A stretch of DNA of 59,076 nucleotides from a virus (IMGVR_UViG_3300043353_000061:1-59076), one strand, 5' to 3'. Positions 7,562-14,668 are shown, counted from the first letter of the stretch. The notes: generated by a model from the letters alone, not told the origin. Numbers and translations: made by a program.

Positions 7562-7580
7562 GGCGGTCGCCTCCTGGTGG

Positions 7581-7766
7581 TCACTCAGTCGGTTGCGGCT
7601 TTCCGTCTGTTGCCTTCTTTGCCCGCGTCCTTCTCGCCATCCGGATCAGCACCTTCTGGAATTCGGCATCGGTCAGGTGCCCCCAGATGTGGAGCAACTT
7701 CGCCGACTTGATGAAGCGGGCTTCGAGGTCTTCCTTCGGCCACGCCATGATTTTCGCCGCGCTCAT
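7581..7766 (-). CDS. Small protein with EFQK motif (61 aa)
   Basis: Start at the ATG 7766 with CAGGAGG upstream. Contains TDAEFQKVLIRMARR, similar to a stretch in the 45-aa gene at 998-1135. Basic C-terminus. Lies 14 bases after the Erf gene, so probably cotranscribed with it. Function unknown. Confidence 0.65.
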   Translation of the reverse strand: MSAAKIMAWPKEDLEARFIKSAKLLHIWGHLTDAEFQKVLIRMARRTRAKKATDGKPQPTE

Positions 7767-7780
7767 GTCGCCCTCCTGGG

Positions 7781-8458
7781 TCACTTGGTGATGGCTTCCG
7801 CCGCGATCCTGCGGTGTTCCGGGGCCACGTCCCAGAACCCGGCGTCCGGCTTGTACTTGCCGCCGTGCTTGTCGTTCAGCCAGGCCACCACCTTCGGCCA
7901 CTCCCGCTTGCTCTTGCTCAGCCGGTCGAAGAATGCGTCGTCGTCCTCCCACAGCGGCACGGCGGTCGCCACGCTGGTGACGGGGTGTTGGGGCAGTGGC
8001 GGGCGTTGTTGCGGTGGATGAGTCAGTGCCGGTTGCTGGCGTTGCTGCGGCGCACGGCTCGCGTGGTTGCCGTCGTTGCCGTCGTCGTCGTCATCCGCCG
8101 TGATGCCCAGCACCGCTTGCAGTCCGTAGCGCCTCGCATACGTGAGCGCCGCCCCCGTGCTCTGCGGGTCGGCCTTGATGGGCCGCAGACCGATCGTGCT
8201 GCGGACATACTCGCCGCTCTCGTGGATGAGCATGGTGGACAACGCCGGGCCGACGCCATCCACCTCGCACGGCAGTTGCACCACCCCCAGCTTGAACTTC
8301 GCCAGCACCGGCTTCACCGTGTCCAGCACGGTGGCCAGGTCCGCGAACCGGCTCTTGAAGTGCGGGTTCACGCTGTCCTTCGGCGGGTTCCGCATCTCCG
8401 CTTGCGCCGCCACCAGCGCGGCGAACAGCTTGGAAACGGTTGCAGATTGCTCGACCAT
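7781..8458 (-). CDS. erf: Erf-family single-strand annealing recombinase
   Basis: 225 residues, usual length for the family. The N-terminal core has LFAALVAAQAEM, NPHFKSRFADLATVLDTVKP and the glycine-rich TGAALTYARRYGLQAVLGI, all signatures of ERF proteins. A Gln/Pro/His-rich linker (about 137-165) follows, then a C-terminal domain with WPKVVAWLNDKHGGKY. It would pair single strands in phage recombination, circularisation or repair. No exonuclease partner of the lambda Exo type is seen nearby; the VRR-NUC protein at the right end may serve. Confidence 0.85.
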   Translation of the reverse strand: MVEQSATVSKLFAALVAAQAEMRNPPKDSVNPHFKSRFADLATVLDTVKPVLAKFKLGVVQLPCEVDGVGPALSTMLIHESGEYVRSTIGLRPIKADPQSTGAALTYARRYGLQAVLGITADDDDDGNDGNHASRAPQQRQQPALTHPPQQRPPLPQHPVTSVATAVPLWEDDDAFFDRLSKSKREWPKVVAWLNDKHGGKYKPDAGFWDVAPEHRRIAAEAITK

Positions 8459-8479
8459 GCCATCTCCTCCAGTGTTGCC

Positions 8480-8764
8480 TCAGAACGGAATCCAGGTGTC
8501 GAAACATTTTTCGGTGCAGTGGTCGCCATGCACCCGCGGGGACCACGGCCACAGACGCTTGCGGCACGACGCGCAACGCTGAACGAAGAACCGCCGACCG
8601 AGATGCCACCGCACGTCGGCCAGCCAGTCCCGCAGCGGGGCGAGCCAGGACAAGCGGTATTCGATGTGATCCGGGTCGTAGATGTATTCGCCGCACCGGG
8701 GACAGAACGGCCCGTGCTCGTCGTACCCGCAGCCGAACAGCCGACAACGGAACCGTTTGAGCAT
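8480..8764 (-). CDS. Zinc-ribbon protein (94 aa)
   Basis: Start chosen at the ATG 8764 because AGGGGG stands 6 nt before it; an ATG two codons earlier touches the same G-run. MLKRFRCRLFGCGY, then CPRCGEY, CASCRKRLW and a final CTEKC give three pairs of Cys. The opening resembles small prophage proteins with a CRLFGH start (DUF1660-like, from memory). Function unknown. Confidence 0.65.
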   Translation of the reverse strand: MLKRFRCRLFGCGYDEHGPFCPRCGEYIYDPDHIEYRLSWLAPLRDWLADVRWHLGRRFFVQRCASCRKRLWPWSPRVHGDHCTEKCFDTWIPF

Positions 8765-8843
8765 GTTCATCCCCCTGGAAAAACCGGGCGGCGACACATT
8801 GCCACCGCCCGGCCTGTCGAACCCACCGCCACGAGCGATGGAC

Positions 8844-9230
8844 TCACGCACCTTGCATCTGTCGCACCGGCAGCCCGCCCGCCACGATCACGTCCTGAAC
8901 GGCGTCCTTGTGCTTGCAGGAGTTGCGGCGGAAACCCATCCGCCCCGCGTCGCAACTGCACCGCTGCACCGGCCCGACCGTCACCCGGTACGGCTGCTCC
9001 TGCTCGTCGTCCGTCACGTTCACCAGCGCGAACGTGCGGCACCGGGGGAACTCCGGCTGAATCTCCTCCACCCCGTACACGTCCAGCTCCGACCCGCCGC
9101 CCTTGATCGGCCGCTGACTCACGCTCAGCATCCCGTCCCCGCCGCCGCCCGGCGTGCAGACGAACACCCACTTCCGCCAGCCGTAGGTGAGCGTGTCCGG
9201 CATCTGCCCGTGGTACACCTTGCCGATCAT
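8844..9230 (-). CDS. SWIM-zinc-finger-like protein (128 aa)
   Basis: Ends with CSCDAGRMGFRRNSCKHKDA, the CxCx(n)CxH order of a SWIM zinc finger, which usually binds DNA or protein. The N-terminal 90 residues look like a small beta-rich domain. A second SWIM-type protein is at 15231-15662. Early-gene context only; role unknown. Confidence 0.65.
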   Translation of the reverse strand: MIGKVYHGQMPDTLTYGWRKWVFVCTPGGGGDGMLSVSQRPIKGGGSELDVYGVEEIQPEFPRCRTFALVNVTDDEQEQPYRVTVGPVQRCSCDAGRMGFRRNSCKHKDAVQDVIVAGGLPVRQMQGA

Positions 9231-9252
9231 GGTTCGCCCTCTGTCTGAAAGA

Positions 9253-9420
9253 TGCCCGGTGGGGGAGTCGAACCGCCCATCCTCCGCTCAGTTGCGGTCG
9301 CTCTCTTCGAGGGGGAGCGGGTGCAGGTGTTGCCCGGTCGTCGCTGTTGGGTCGCGCGCCACTTACCAGCGACTTCCGCACCTGCCGCCTTGTCCTCTTT
9401 CTCCGTTGAGCTAACCGGGC
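9253..9420 (-). tRNA. tRNA-like RNA with long nested insertion (168 nt)
   Basis: The ends are those of a tRNA. The acceptor arms are GCCCGGT (from 9420) and ACCGGGC. The 5' side continues TAGCTCAACGG (D arm) and the 3' side has GGTTCGACTCC (T arm, one C:C mismatch in the stem). Between them are about 90 extra bases with two perfect 7-bp helices, one inside the other (9379-9385 with 9323-9329, 9367-9373 with 9340-9346). No convincing anticodon arm is seen, and CCA is not encoded. It lies in a 195-base gap without a gene. Possibly an intron-bearing or decoy tRNA. Confidence 0.45.
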
Positions 9421-9425
9421 GTGTC

Positions 9426-9746
9426 TCACTCGTCGTCGTAGCCTGTCGCCTTTTGCAGTTGCTTCACGGTCCACTTGTCAACGCACGCCTTGAAGATCGA
9501 CACCGCCTGCGTTCTCGCCTTGTGGCGTGCTTCCGTCGTCAACTCTTCGAGCAGATGCACCTTCTCTTGCATCCTGGCCCACTCTTCGACCACCTTCGCC
9601 AGTGGCGTCTTTCCCGCCCCCGGAAGACTCTTGAGTCTGCCCAACAGTTCGGCCGTGTACTTGTCGTCTAGCTCGATGGTTCCCAAGAACTCCAGCAGAC
9701 CCTTCGGTAAATCTCTCAGTCGCGTCTTCGATTTTGCCTTCGCCAT
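9426..9746 (-). CDS. Hypothetical helical protein (106 aa)
   Basis: The ATG at 9746 overlaps the stop of the upstream gene by one base (TAATG). Basic N-terminus (MAKAKSKTRLRDLPKG), then charged helices. Not recognised. Confidence 0.65.
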   Translation of the reverse strand: MAKAKSKTRLRDLPKGLLEFLGTIELDDKYTAELLGRLKSLPGAGKTPLAKVVEEWARMQEKVHLLEELTTEARHKARTQAVSIFKACVDKWTVKQLQKATGYDDE

Positions 9747-9964
9747 TACTTGCCCTCGAAATACTTTGTGACCTCCCGGCGGACGTACCGGATTCCGCAC
9801 CCGCTGAACCCGACCGCCATGAGCGTGCGGCGCGAACCGTCTTCGACATTCTGAAGGGCCAGCCAGTACACCCCGCCGTTCTCGTACACGAACACCATCC
9901 CGTTCTCGGACACCTTGCGAGCGTGAGCGGTGGCCTTCTCGATGATGGTTTCGGTCGCGGTCAT
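9746..9964 (-). CDS. Hypothetical protein under repressor 2 promoter (72 aa)
   Basis: The ATG at 9964 lies 26 bases downstream of the -10 at 9990-9995, with GAGGG before it. The C-terminal half, with GGVYWLALQNVEDG and a GCGIRYVRREV stretch, looks like a small beta sheet followed by a helix. First gene of the operon controlled by the second Cro-like protein. Function unknown. Confidence 0.65.
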   Translation of the reverse strand: MTATETIIEKATAHARKVSENGMVFVYENGGVYWLALQNVEDGSRRTLMAVGFSGCGIRYVRREVTKYFEGK

Positions 9965-9989
9965 CGGTCGGCCCTCGGGTGATGCCACT

Positions 9990-10034
9990 ACTATACCCCC
10001 GATAGTTGCACCGTGCAAAGTGTACGGCTGTACA
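9990..10034 (-). promoter_or_regulatory. Leftward promoter with operators (repressor 2)
   Basis: Minus strand TTGCAC (10013-10018), 17 bp, TATAGT (9990-9995). The perfect 13-bp palindrome TTGCACGGTGCAA (10006-10018) covers the -35. A second dyad, TGTAC-GGCT-GTACA (10021-10034), lies just upstream. The layout copies that of repressor 1, down to GGGGTATAGT at the -10. Confidence 0.65.
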
Positions 10035-10064
10035 AAGTCCGGCGAATTACCGACTTCGCTTTCA

Positions 10065-10262
10065 TCATCCCTTCGGGAGCTTTTCGCGGATGAGCGCGGC
10101 CGCTCTTACGTCGATGGGCACGAGGTCGCGCAGCCACCGGGAGGTGGTGCTGGGACTCATGCCGATCAGCTTGGCGAGCGCGTACCCGCTCTTCACCCCG
10201 TTGGCCGACATGCGGCGTTTCAGGGTGGCTGAGGTCATGCCGACTTTCGGTGAAGGACTCAT
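10065..10262 (-). CDS. Cro-like helix-turn-helix repressor 2 (65 aa)
   Basis: Start at the ATG 10262 (MSPSPKVGM), 7 nt after a -10. The helix-turn-helix is YALAKLIGMSPSTTSRWLRD (27-46). Paralogue of the protein at 6992-7195 but with a different recognition helix, which fits its different operator (TTGCANNNTGCAA). Probably represses 9990-10034 and itself. Confidence 0.8.
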   Translation of the reverse strand: MSPSPKVGMTSATLKRRMSANGVKSGYALAKLIGMSPSTTSRWLRDLVPIDVRAAALIREKLPKG

Positions 10263-10269
10263 AGCAATC

Positions 10270-10296
10270 ATCGTATCCGCCTTTTGCACGCTGCAA
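10270..10296 (-). promoter_or_regulatory. Repressor 2 promoter with operator, leaderless start
   Basis: The -10 TACGAT (10270-10275) ends 7 nt before the ATG at 10262, the same distance as for repressor 1. The operator copy TTGCACGCTGCAA (plus strand, 10284-10296) lies at the -35 and differs from the one at 10006-10018 only in its centre. Confidence 0.5.
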
Positions 10297-10353
10297 TTAG
10301 CCACCAGTCAGACTCCGGCCCCCGTGCGGTGTTCACGCGGCCCCCGCCGAATC

Positions 10354-10701
10354 CTACCCGGCTGTGGGCGTCGGGTCAGTCGCGTACAGCTTCGCCGTGA
10401 GCAGCGTGACGAGCTGCCGCAGGTGGGCCGGCGAGTGTTCGGCCAACTTGTCGGCCAGGGCGTCCACCACTTCCACGATCTTGGACGGTTGCGCCGTCAG
10501 ACTGACCAAGTAGTCGCTCGCGTGGCCGGCACACACGCCCATCTGGTGCACGACGCTCACGCTCACATCGCCCGTGTCCGGGTGGTAGTTCGCACTCACC
10601 TTGCCCTCGTTGGGGCGGCGGGCGTAGACGTGGCCCGGCTCCCAGGGTTCGGGGAGGGGGAGGGCGGCGCACGCTTCTCTCAGGTTTATCACAGTGCTCA
10701 T
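10354..10701 (-). CDS. Hypothetical protein (115 aa)
   Basis: Not recognised. Has YHPDTGDVSVSVVHQ followed by a C-terminal helix pair. No membrane segment. Three bases from the next gene upstream. Confidence 0.6.
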   Translation of the reverse strand: MSTVINLREACAALPLPEPWEPGHVYARRPNEGKVSANYHPDTGDVSVSVVHQMGVCAGHASDYLVSLTAQPSKIVEVVDALADKLAEHSPAHLRQLVTLLTAKLYATDPTPTAG

Positions 10702-10704
10702 TGG

Positions 10705-10848
10705 TCATCTCCTCGGTTTGGGTTTCCGTCCGGTCAGGCACTCCCGCGCCAACAACAGCAGGGCGAAGAGAATGAAGACATAGAAACCGACCAATACGTC
10801 GGCGGCCGGGTCGTTGGTGGACCACAGGCGGATAGTTGTTGCGATCAT
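10705..10848 (-). CDS. Small single-pass membrane protein (47 aa)
   Basis: The ATG at 10848 overlaps the stop of the upstream gene by one base (TGATG). One transmembrane helix (about 20-36, GFYVFILFALLLLA) followed by a basic tail KPKPRR. Function unknown. Confidence 0.6.
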   Translation of the reverse strand: MIATTIRLWSTNDPAADVLVGFYVFILFALLLLARECLTGRKPKPRR

Positions 10849-11240
10849 CAGGCCGGCTCCGTGAGCTGGATGCCGAGGGCGCGGCAGATGTCCCGCACCT
10901 GAGCGCGGCTTACAATGTCGTGAGGCCAATGGATGTAGTCCTCCGCCTCACCGATGAACCCGCTGCTGCCGTACTTTTCATCCACGTCGATGGTGAACGC
11001 CGGGTTCAAGTCGTTGTGAAGGACCGTCCAGAACGTCGGCTCGTCGGCGTCTTCGTTCAGGAACCCAACCGCCTTCAGCCACTCCGCCGTCACCGGCTCA
11101 TTCGAGTCTGATGGCGGGAGCAGTTCGAGCAGGCGGCGGGCGGACGCCAGGTGGTGACGGTCCACATCAGACATCCGCTCCCTGCCGTCGAGGAAGGCGA
11201 TCATGATTTTTGCATGATGCCGCAGTTCGTCGTCGCTCAT
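10848..11240 (-). CDS. Hypothetical protein (130 aa)
   Basis: Start at the ATG 11240, overlapping the upstream stop by one base. The middle part, ending with FTIDVDEKYGSSGFIGEAED, and the end with the stretch VRDICRALGIQL look like a compact mixed fold. Not recognised. Confidence 0.65.
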   Translation of the reverse strand: MSDDELRHHAKIMIAFLDGRERMSDVDRHHLASARRLLELLPPSDSNEPVTAEWLKAVGFLNEDADEPTFWTVLHNDLNPAFTIDVDEKYGSSGFIGEAEDYIHWPHDIVSRAQVRDICRALGIQLTEPA

Positions 11241-11647
11241 CACCGTGACCTCCCCGGATGACTCAGGCTGTTCGTCCTGCCGAACACCCCCACCACCGGC
11301 GGCGGCACCCAGGCCAGGCAGCGGGCGATGACGGCCTCTACTTGGTCCATCAGGTCGCACGCCTGCCGGTAACTCACCGGCCCGCGACCCCGCACGATCA
11401 CTGAGGGAGTGGGCCACTTTCCCGACACCGACTCGTCCGATGCGATCAGGCGGAGGGACACCACCGTCCGCAGGGGTGGGGCGTCCTTGTCCGCGTAGGC
11501 CACCGCCGCGTGCAGTTGCACCAGCCACCCCCGCAGATCCTCGACGCTCACCAGCTCGACCCCGACCCGCGTGCCGCACTCGATCAGCCCGGAGCTGCGG
11601 CATCTGGCGAACAGGTCGTTCTCGGCGGCGGGTTTCGTGCGGGTCAT
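11240..11647 (-). CDS. Hypothetical protein (135 aa)
   Basis: The ATG at 11647 overlaps the stop of the sigma-like gene (ATGA), so it is coupled to it. It could be a partner or an anti-sigma factor, but there is no sequence sign of that. It begins MTRTKPAAENDLFARCRSSG and has a long middle helix. Confidence 0.65.
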   Translation of the reverse strand: MTRTKPAAENDLFARCRSSGLIECGTRVGVELVSVEDLRGWLVQLHAAVAYADKDAPPLRTVVSLRLIASDESVSGKWPTPSVIVRGRGPVSYRQACDLMDQVEAVIARCLAWVPPPVVGVFGRTNSLSHPGRSR

Positions 11648-12501
11648 GAGGGCTGCTCCGTGGCGGGTTCGCACGTTCGCCTCCCCTTGCACGGCGGGAT
11701 GAACTTCCGCTTCCGCCAGTTCCACAACGTTTGCACCGACGCCTCACGCGGCCGGCGGCAGTGCGGGCAGGCCACCAGCACGGAACCCGCTTTCTCTGTC
11801 GGCTTCGCCTTGCGGTAGCCGTCGGCCGACAGCCCCAGGGCCGCCAGGCACCGCGTCACGCCCGCCGTCGGCTCGTCCTCGTACCTCGCCGGGGCCGGCG
11901 GCGTGGTCGTCACACCGGCCCGATCGAGGACCGCCCTGTGCATCTGGCTCACCCGGCTCTCGCTCACCCCCAGCCGGACGGCGATCTCCCGCATCCCAAC
12001 CTCGTCCACGTAGTACCACGCCATCAGCCGGCGCTCGGCGGCGGCGAGCGCCCCGAACAGCCTCTTGCACACCGACAGGAACTCGGCCTCCACGCCGTCG
12101 GTCGGCTCCGGATCGCGGTGGACCGGGTCGATGCGGTAGGCGTCCGCGGCGTTCCGCGTGTGGGTGACGTCCGCCCCCCGGCGGCAAAGGAACTGCCGCC
12201 GGTTCAGGGTGGTGAACGTCTCCATCTTCGCCAGCGGCAACCCACGCTGCACGTCCAGCCGCGGCGCGAAACTGGCCACCCGCATCGCGTCGAGCACGGC
12301 CCCCCGGATGCGGGGGGTGAAGTAGGTGCATGGCTTGCCGATCGCCGGGTCGTAGTTCGCCGCCGCCCTCAGCACCGCCGCCCGCGCCTCTTGTGCCAGG
12401 TCGTCCGCGTCCAGCGGGCTTTGCGGGTGCCGCCGTGCCGTCAACTCCGCGTGCCGTCTGATGAACCGCTCGCACGCCGTTACTGCTTCCTCGCCAGTCA
12501 T
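11644..12501 (-). CDS. Sigma-70-like transcription factor B with C-terminal zinc tail
   Basis: 285 residues from the ATG at 12501, which overlaps the upstream stop (ATGA). The frame is open further back but without support. Region 2 is seen as DADDLAQEARAAVLRAA and NYDPAIGKPCTYFTPRIRGA (31-68). Region 4 is seen as LMAWYYVDEVGMREIAVRLG plus VSESRVSQMHR (about 160-195), as in FliA-like sigma factors. An extra C-terminal part of about 80 residues carries CPHC and a later C-x(6)-C pair around TLWNWRKRKF and may bind DNA or an effector. A candidate late sigma factor. Confidence 0.8.
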   Translation of the reverse strand: MTGEEAVTACERFIRRHAELTARRHPQSPLDADDLAQEARAAVLRAAANYDPAIGKPCTYFTPRIRGAVLDAMRVASFAPRLDVQRGLPLAKMETFTTLNRRQFLCRRGADVTHTRNAADAYRIDPVHRDPEPTDGVEAEFLSVCKRLFGALAAAERRLMAWYYVDEVGMREIAVRLGVSESRVSQMHRAVLDRAGVTTTPPAPARYEDEPTAGVTRCLAALGLSADGYRKAKPTEKAGSVLVACPHCRRPREASVQTLWNWRKRKFIPPCKGRRTCEPATEQPS

Positions 12502-12752
12502 GAACACCCCTCCTCTGGTTTCACTTCCTTCGCCCACGCGAGCGGCAGCCCGTGCCGCCGCGCCCACTCGATCAGGTGCCTCCGCAGAATCCGCCGGTCC
12601 CGCCCCCTGGACGGCAGGCGGTGGCATTTCAGGTCGCCCGTGTCGCAACACCGCACGATGGTCGCCTGGGAGAACTCGAACAACTCGGCCACCATCGTGG
12701 GACTGAACACCGGGCGGTCGGCTAACGGCAGTTTGCTACGTCCGCACGCCAT
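12498..12752 (-). CDS. Excisionase/MerR-like DNA-binding protein (84 aa)
   Basis: Contains FSPTMVAELFEFSQATIVRC followed by RRILRRHLIEWARRHGLPL, the winged helix-turn-helix of phage excisionase-like proteins. It could act in excision or as a transcription activator. Coupled to the sigma-like gene by the ATGA overlap. Confidence 0.7.
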   Translation of the reverse strand: MACGRSKLPLADRPVFSPTMVAELFEFSQATIVRCCDTGDLKCHRLPSRGRDRRILRRHLIEWARRHGLPLAWAKEVKPEEGCS

Positions 12753-12770
12753 CGGTCCGCCCTCTGGGGT

Positions 12771-13004
12771 TCACGCCACAAGTGGTAACTTCGCACTCGC
12801 CCGCTCCGCGTACCGCTCCACCCGCGAATCCACCTCCGCCGCCTGCTCGTCCGTCAACTTCGCGTTACACCCCTGCTGGTGCAGGAAGTAGATGTGCGAG
12901 AGTGCGGCTTTGCAGTCGTCACACTTGCCGGGCTTCTCGCACCAGACGAGGGCGCGGCAGAGGAGGCACGGGCGGAACTTCGTGTCGATGAGTTTGGTTT
13001 TCAT
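12771..13004 (-). CDS. Small zinc-binding protein (77 aa)
   Basis: CLLCRALVWC and CDDC give a four-Cys site near the N-terminus, then a helical half. Start at the ATG 13004, overlapping the upstream stop (ATGA). Function unknown. Confidence 0.65.
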   Translation of the reverse strand: MKTKLIDTKFRPCLLCRALVWCEKPGKCDDCKAALSHIYFLHQQGCNAKLTDEQAAEVDSRVERYAERASAKLPLVA

Positions 13005-13570
13005 TGGCCAGCCTCCACAGTCGTAGCGGCATGGCGGTCCACCAATTCGAGTCCGGTGGGGGTCGGGTAGTACAGACCATCGTGGGCGAAGATCAGCCCC
13101 CGCTTGTACAGCGAGCGGGAGGACCGCAGCGAGGAGGGCGGGGCGTACAGGTGGCTCGACAGGAACCGCAGGTCGGCCAACTCGTCGGCGGTGAGCGGGG
13201 TGCCGTCGATGGGTGCGGGCGTGAGGGGTCCGGAGCAGGACCGCCGGGGCATCTTGGCCTCAGATTCCGGAGCCTCCGGCCCCTTCACGAACTTGTCCAC
13301 GGCGCGGATGAGCCGGTCGGCGGCCTGAACCGCGTCCACAATGTCCCGATCCGTGATCGGGGTCGTCCCGTAGGCGAAATGTCCCTGGAACAGCTTTGCC
13401 GCGATCTGTAACACCTCGTCGCGGTACTCCTGCCGCTTCCACTGCTCGGTCTGGTCGAGCCGCTCGGTGGGCAGCGCGTCCGGCGTGTCCAGGTCCACCG
13501 TCGAGCCGGGTGGGGTCGAATGTGTCGGGCAGGTCGGCATGTTCAGTGGTCTGTCGATCAGGTCGGGCAT
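13001..13570 (-). CDS. Hypothetical protein (189 aa)
   Basis: Start at the ATG 13570. The first 40 residues are Pro/Thr-rich. A helical part with WKRQEYRDEVLQIAAKLFQG follows, and the end, LYKRGLIFAHDGLYYPTPTG, looks like a wing of a winged helix. Possibly a regulator; not recognised. Confidence 0.6.
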   Translation of the reverse strand: MPDLIDRPLNMPTCPTHSTPPGSTVDLDTPDALPTERLDQTEQWKRQEYRDEVLQIAAKLFQGHFAYGTTPITDRDIVDAVQAADRLIRAVDKFVKGPEAPESEAKMPRRSCSGPLTPAPIDGTPLTADELADLRFLSSHLYAPPSSLRSSRSLYKRGLIFAHDGLYYPTPTGLELVDRHAATTVEAGQ

Positions 13571-13583
13571 GGGTCTCACTCCG

Positions 13584-13817
13584 TTACTTGTTTCCGAGGA
13601 TGATTTGAGTCGTCCCGCGTTCCCGTCCGGCCTTCGTGTACGCCACACCGCCATCGTCGTCGGACAGGTACACCCACTCCGCCACGACGGTGCTGATGTG
13701 GCACACCGCCCAGCACCCGTTGCCGTCGTCCAGCTCTTCCTTGTTCACCACCACCTTCAAGTTGCCGTGCTTCTCCTTCAGCTTTTCCAACTGGCGAATG
13801 AGCTGGGTGACTGTCAT
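13584..13817 (-). CDS. Hypothetical phage protein (77 aa)
   Basis: MTVTQLIRQLEKLKEKHGNL leading into KVVVNKEE is the pattern of small phage proteins that open with a helix and a beta strand. The ATG start at 13817 is preferred over an upstream ATG because it matches that pattern. Role unknown. Confidence 0.65.
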   Translation of the reverse strand: MTVTQLIRQLEKLKEKHGNLKVVVNKEELDDGNGCWAVCHISTVVAEWVYLSDDDGGVAYTKAGRERGTTQIILGNK

Positions 13818-13895
13818 GGCGCGTGCGGCTCCTTCCGGGCACACTGTGGGCGTGCCCGCGTCGGTCGGGTGGGGTGATTGGTGGTTGTGTTGCTA

Positions 13896-14162
13896 CTACT
13901 TGGCGGGCGTCTTCTTCCGCAACTTCGCCACCGCCTTCCGCCCGCCGTAGGCGTAAGCCTCTACTTCCGCATACGGCAGATACCGCTTGTTCCCGTGCCC
14001 CGGCCCGTCGGGCACCAGAACGGTGAATACCTTCTTCGTCATCAACAGCCGCACCGTCTGATACTCCAGGCCGAGCAGCACCGCCGCCGTAGCCGGCCGC
14101 ACCCGCAACGGCTTCACCTCCGTCGCTCCCTCGACCACCTTCGTTGTTCCATTCGTTCTCAT
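13896..14162 (-). CDS. Excisionase/MerR-like DNA-binding protein (88 aa)
   Basis: A helix-turn-helix with VRPATAAVLLGLEYQTVRLL and a wing KRYLPYAEVEAYAYGGRKA, ending in a basic tail. It is the first gene after a promoter with an operator in its spacer (14180-14234), so it may be an early regulator or the excisionase. Confidence 0.7.
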   Translation of the reverse strand: MRTNGTTKVVEGATEVKPLRVRPATAAVLLGLEYQTVRLLMTKKVFTVLVPDGPGHGNKRYLPYAEVEAYAYGGRKAVAKLRKKTPAK

Positions 14163-14179
14163 CGGGTCGTTTCATTCCG

Positions 14180-14234
14180 GGAAGTTGTTGGCACCGACAC
14201 ACACCACGGTACACGCCAACAACTTCCGCGTCAA
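14180..14234 (-). promoter_or_regulatory. Leftward promoter with paired 13-bp operators
   Basis: Minus strand TTGACG (14229-14234), 17 bp, TACCGT (14206-14211). The arms of a perfect inverted repeat, GGAAGTTGTTGGC (14180-14192) and GCCAACAACTTCC (14215-14227), lie downstream of the -10 and inside the spacer. A regulator bound there would block initiation. The divergent RHH-like gene at 14299 is a candidate. Confidence 0.6.
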
Positions 14235-14250
14235 CTCATTTCAACACGAA

Positions 14251-14279
14251 TGGACGGAATCCCGCGAACCTGCTATTTT
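14251..14279 (+). promoter_or_regulatory. Rightward promoter for RHH-like gene
   Basis: TGGACG (14251-14256), 17 bp, TATTTT (14274-14279) with TGC directly before the -10 (extended -10). Twenty bases from the ATG at 14299. Moderate match only. Confidence 0.4.
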
Positions 14280-14298
14280 CAACAGTTGTCCCGCACGC

Positions 14299-14547
14299 AT
14301 GGGCACCATCATGACTGCACCGCGAAAGCCGAAGGCCGAAGCACCCCCGCCGAAGACGCCGCGGAAGACGATGCCCGTGCAGGTGGCCACGGACATCGCT
14401 TACATGTGCGGGGTGATCGCGGCCCACGACGAGGTGACGGTGGGCACGCTGCTCAACGACTACCTGCGTCCTTACGTCGAGACGAACTATAGGCGGGTTC
14501 TGGCGGAGATTTCCGAGCGCGTGAAGAAGCTTGACGAGGCCGGTTGA
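14299..14547 (+). CDS. Ribbon-helix-helix-like regulator (82 aa)
   Basis: One of few rightward genes in the early region. PRKTMPVQVATDIAYMCGVI followed by two helices ending YRRVLAEISERVKKL resembles planctomycete ribbon-helix-helix proteins of the ParD/Arc type. The ATG at 14311 is an alternative start; neither has a clear Shine-Dalgarno. It faces away from the operator-bearing promoter at 14180-14234 and may control it. Confidence 0.6.
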   Translation: MGTIMTAPRKPKAEAPPPKTPRKTMPVQVATDIAYMCGVIAAHDEVTVGTLLNDYLRPYVETNYRRVLAEISERVKKLDEAG

Positions 14548-14668
14548 CGACCAGTTCGACCTCTCCCTTCGGCGACACCACCAGAGCCAACACGCACACC
14601 CAGCCGGGCTGAGACAGGTCCGCGTATTCTCTCAACAGCTTCGCAAGCTGCTTCTTCTTGGTCATCAT
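14453..14668 (-). CDS. Possible small protein antisense to RHH gene end (71 aa)
   Basis: MMTKKKQLAKLLREYADLSQ, then WVCVLALVVSPKGEVELVV, reads like a small helix-strand protein. The last 30 residues overlap the RHH-like gene on the other strand and are Arg/Ser-rich, so the gene may be shorter or not real. Confidence 0.35.
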   Translation of the reverse strand: MMTKKKQLAKLLREYADLSQPGWVCVLALVVSPKGEVELVVNRPRQASSRARKSPPEPAYSSSRRKDAGSR

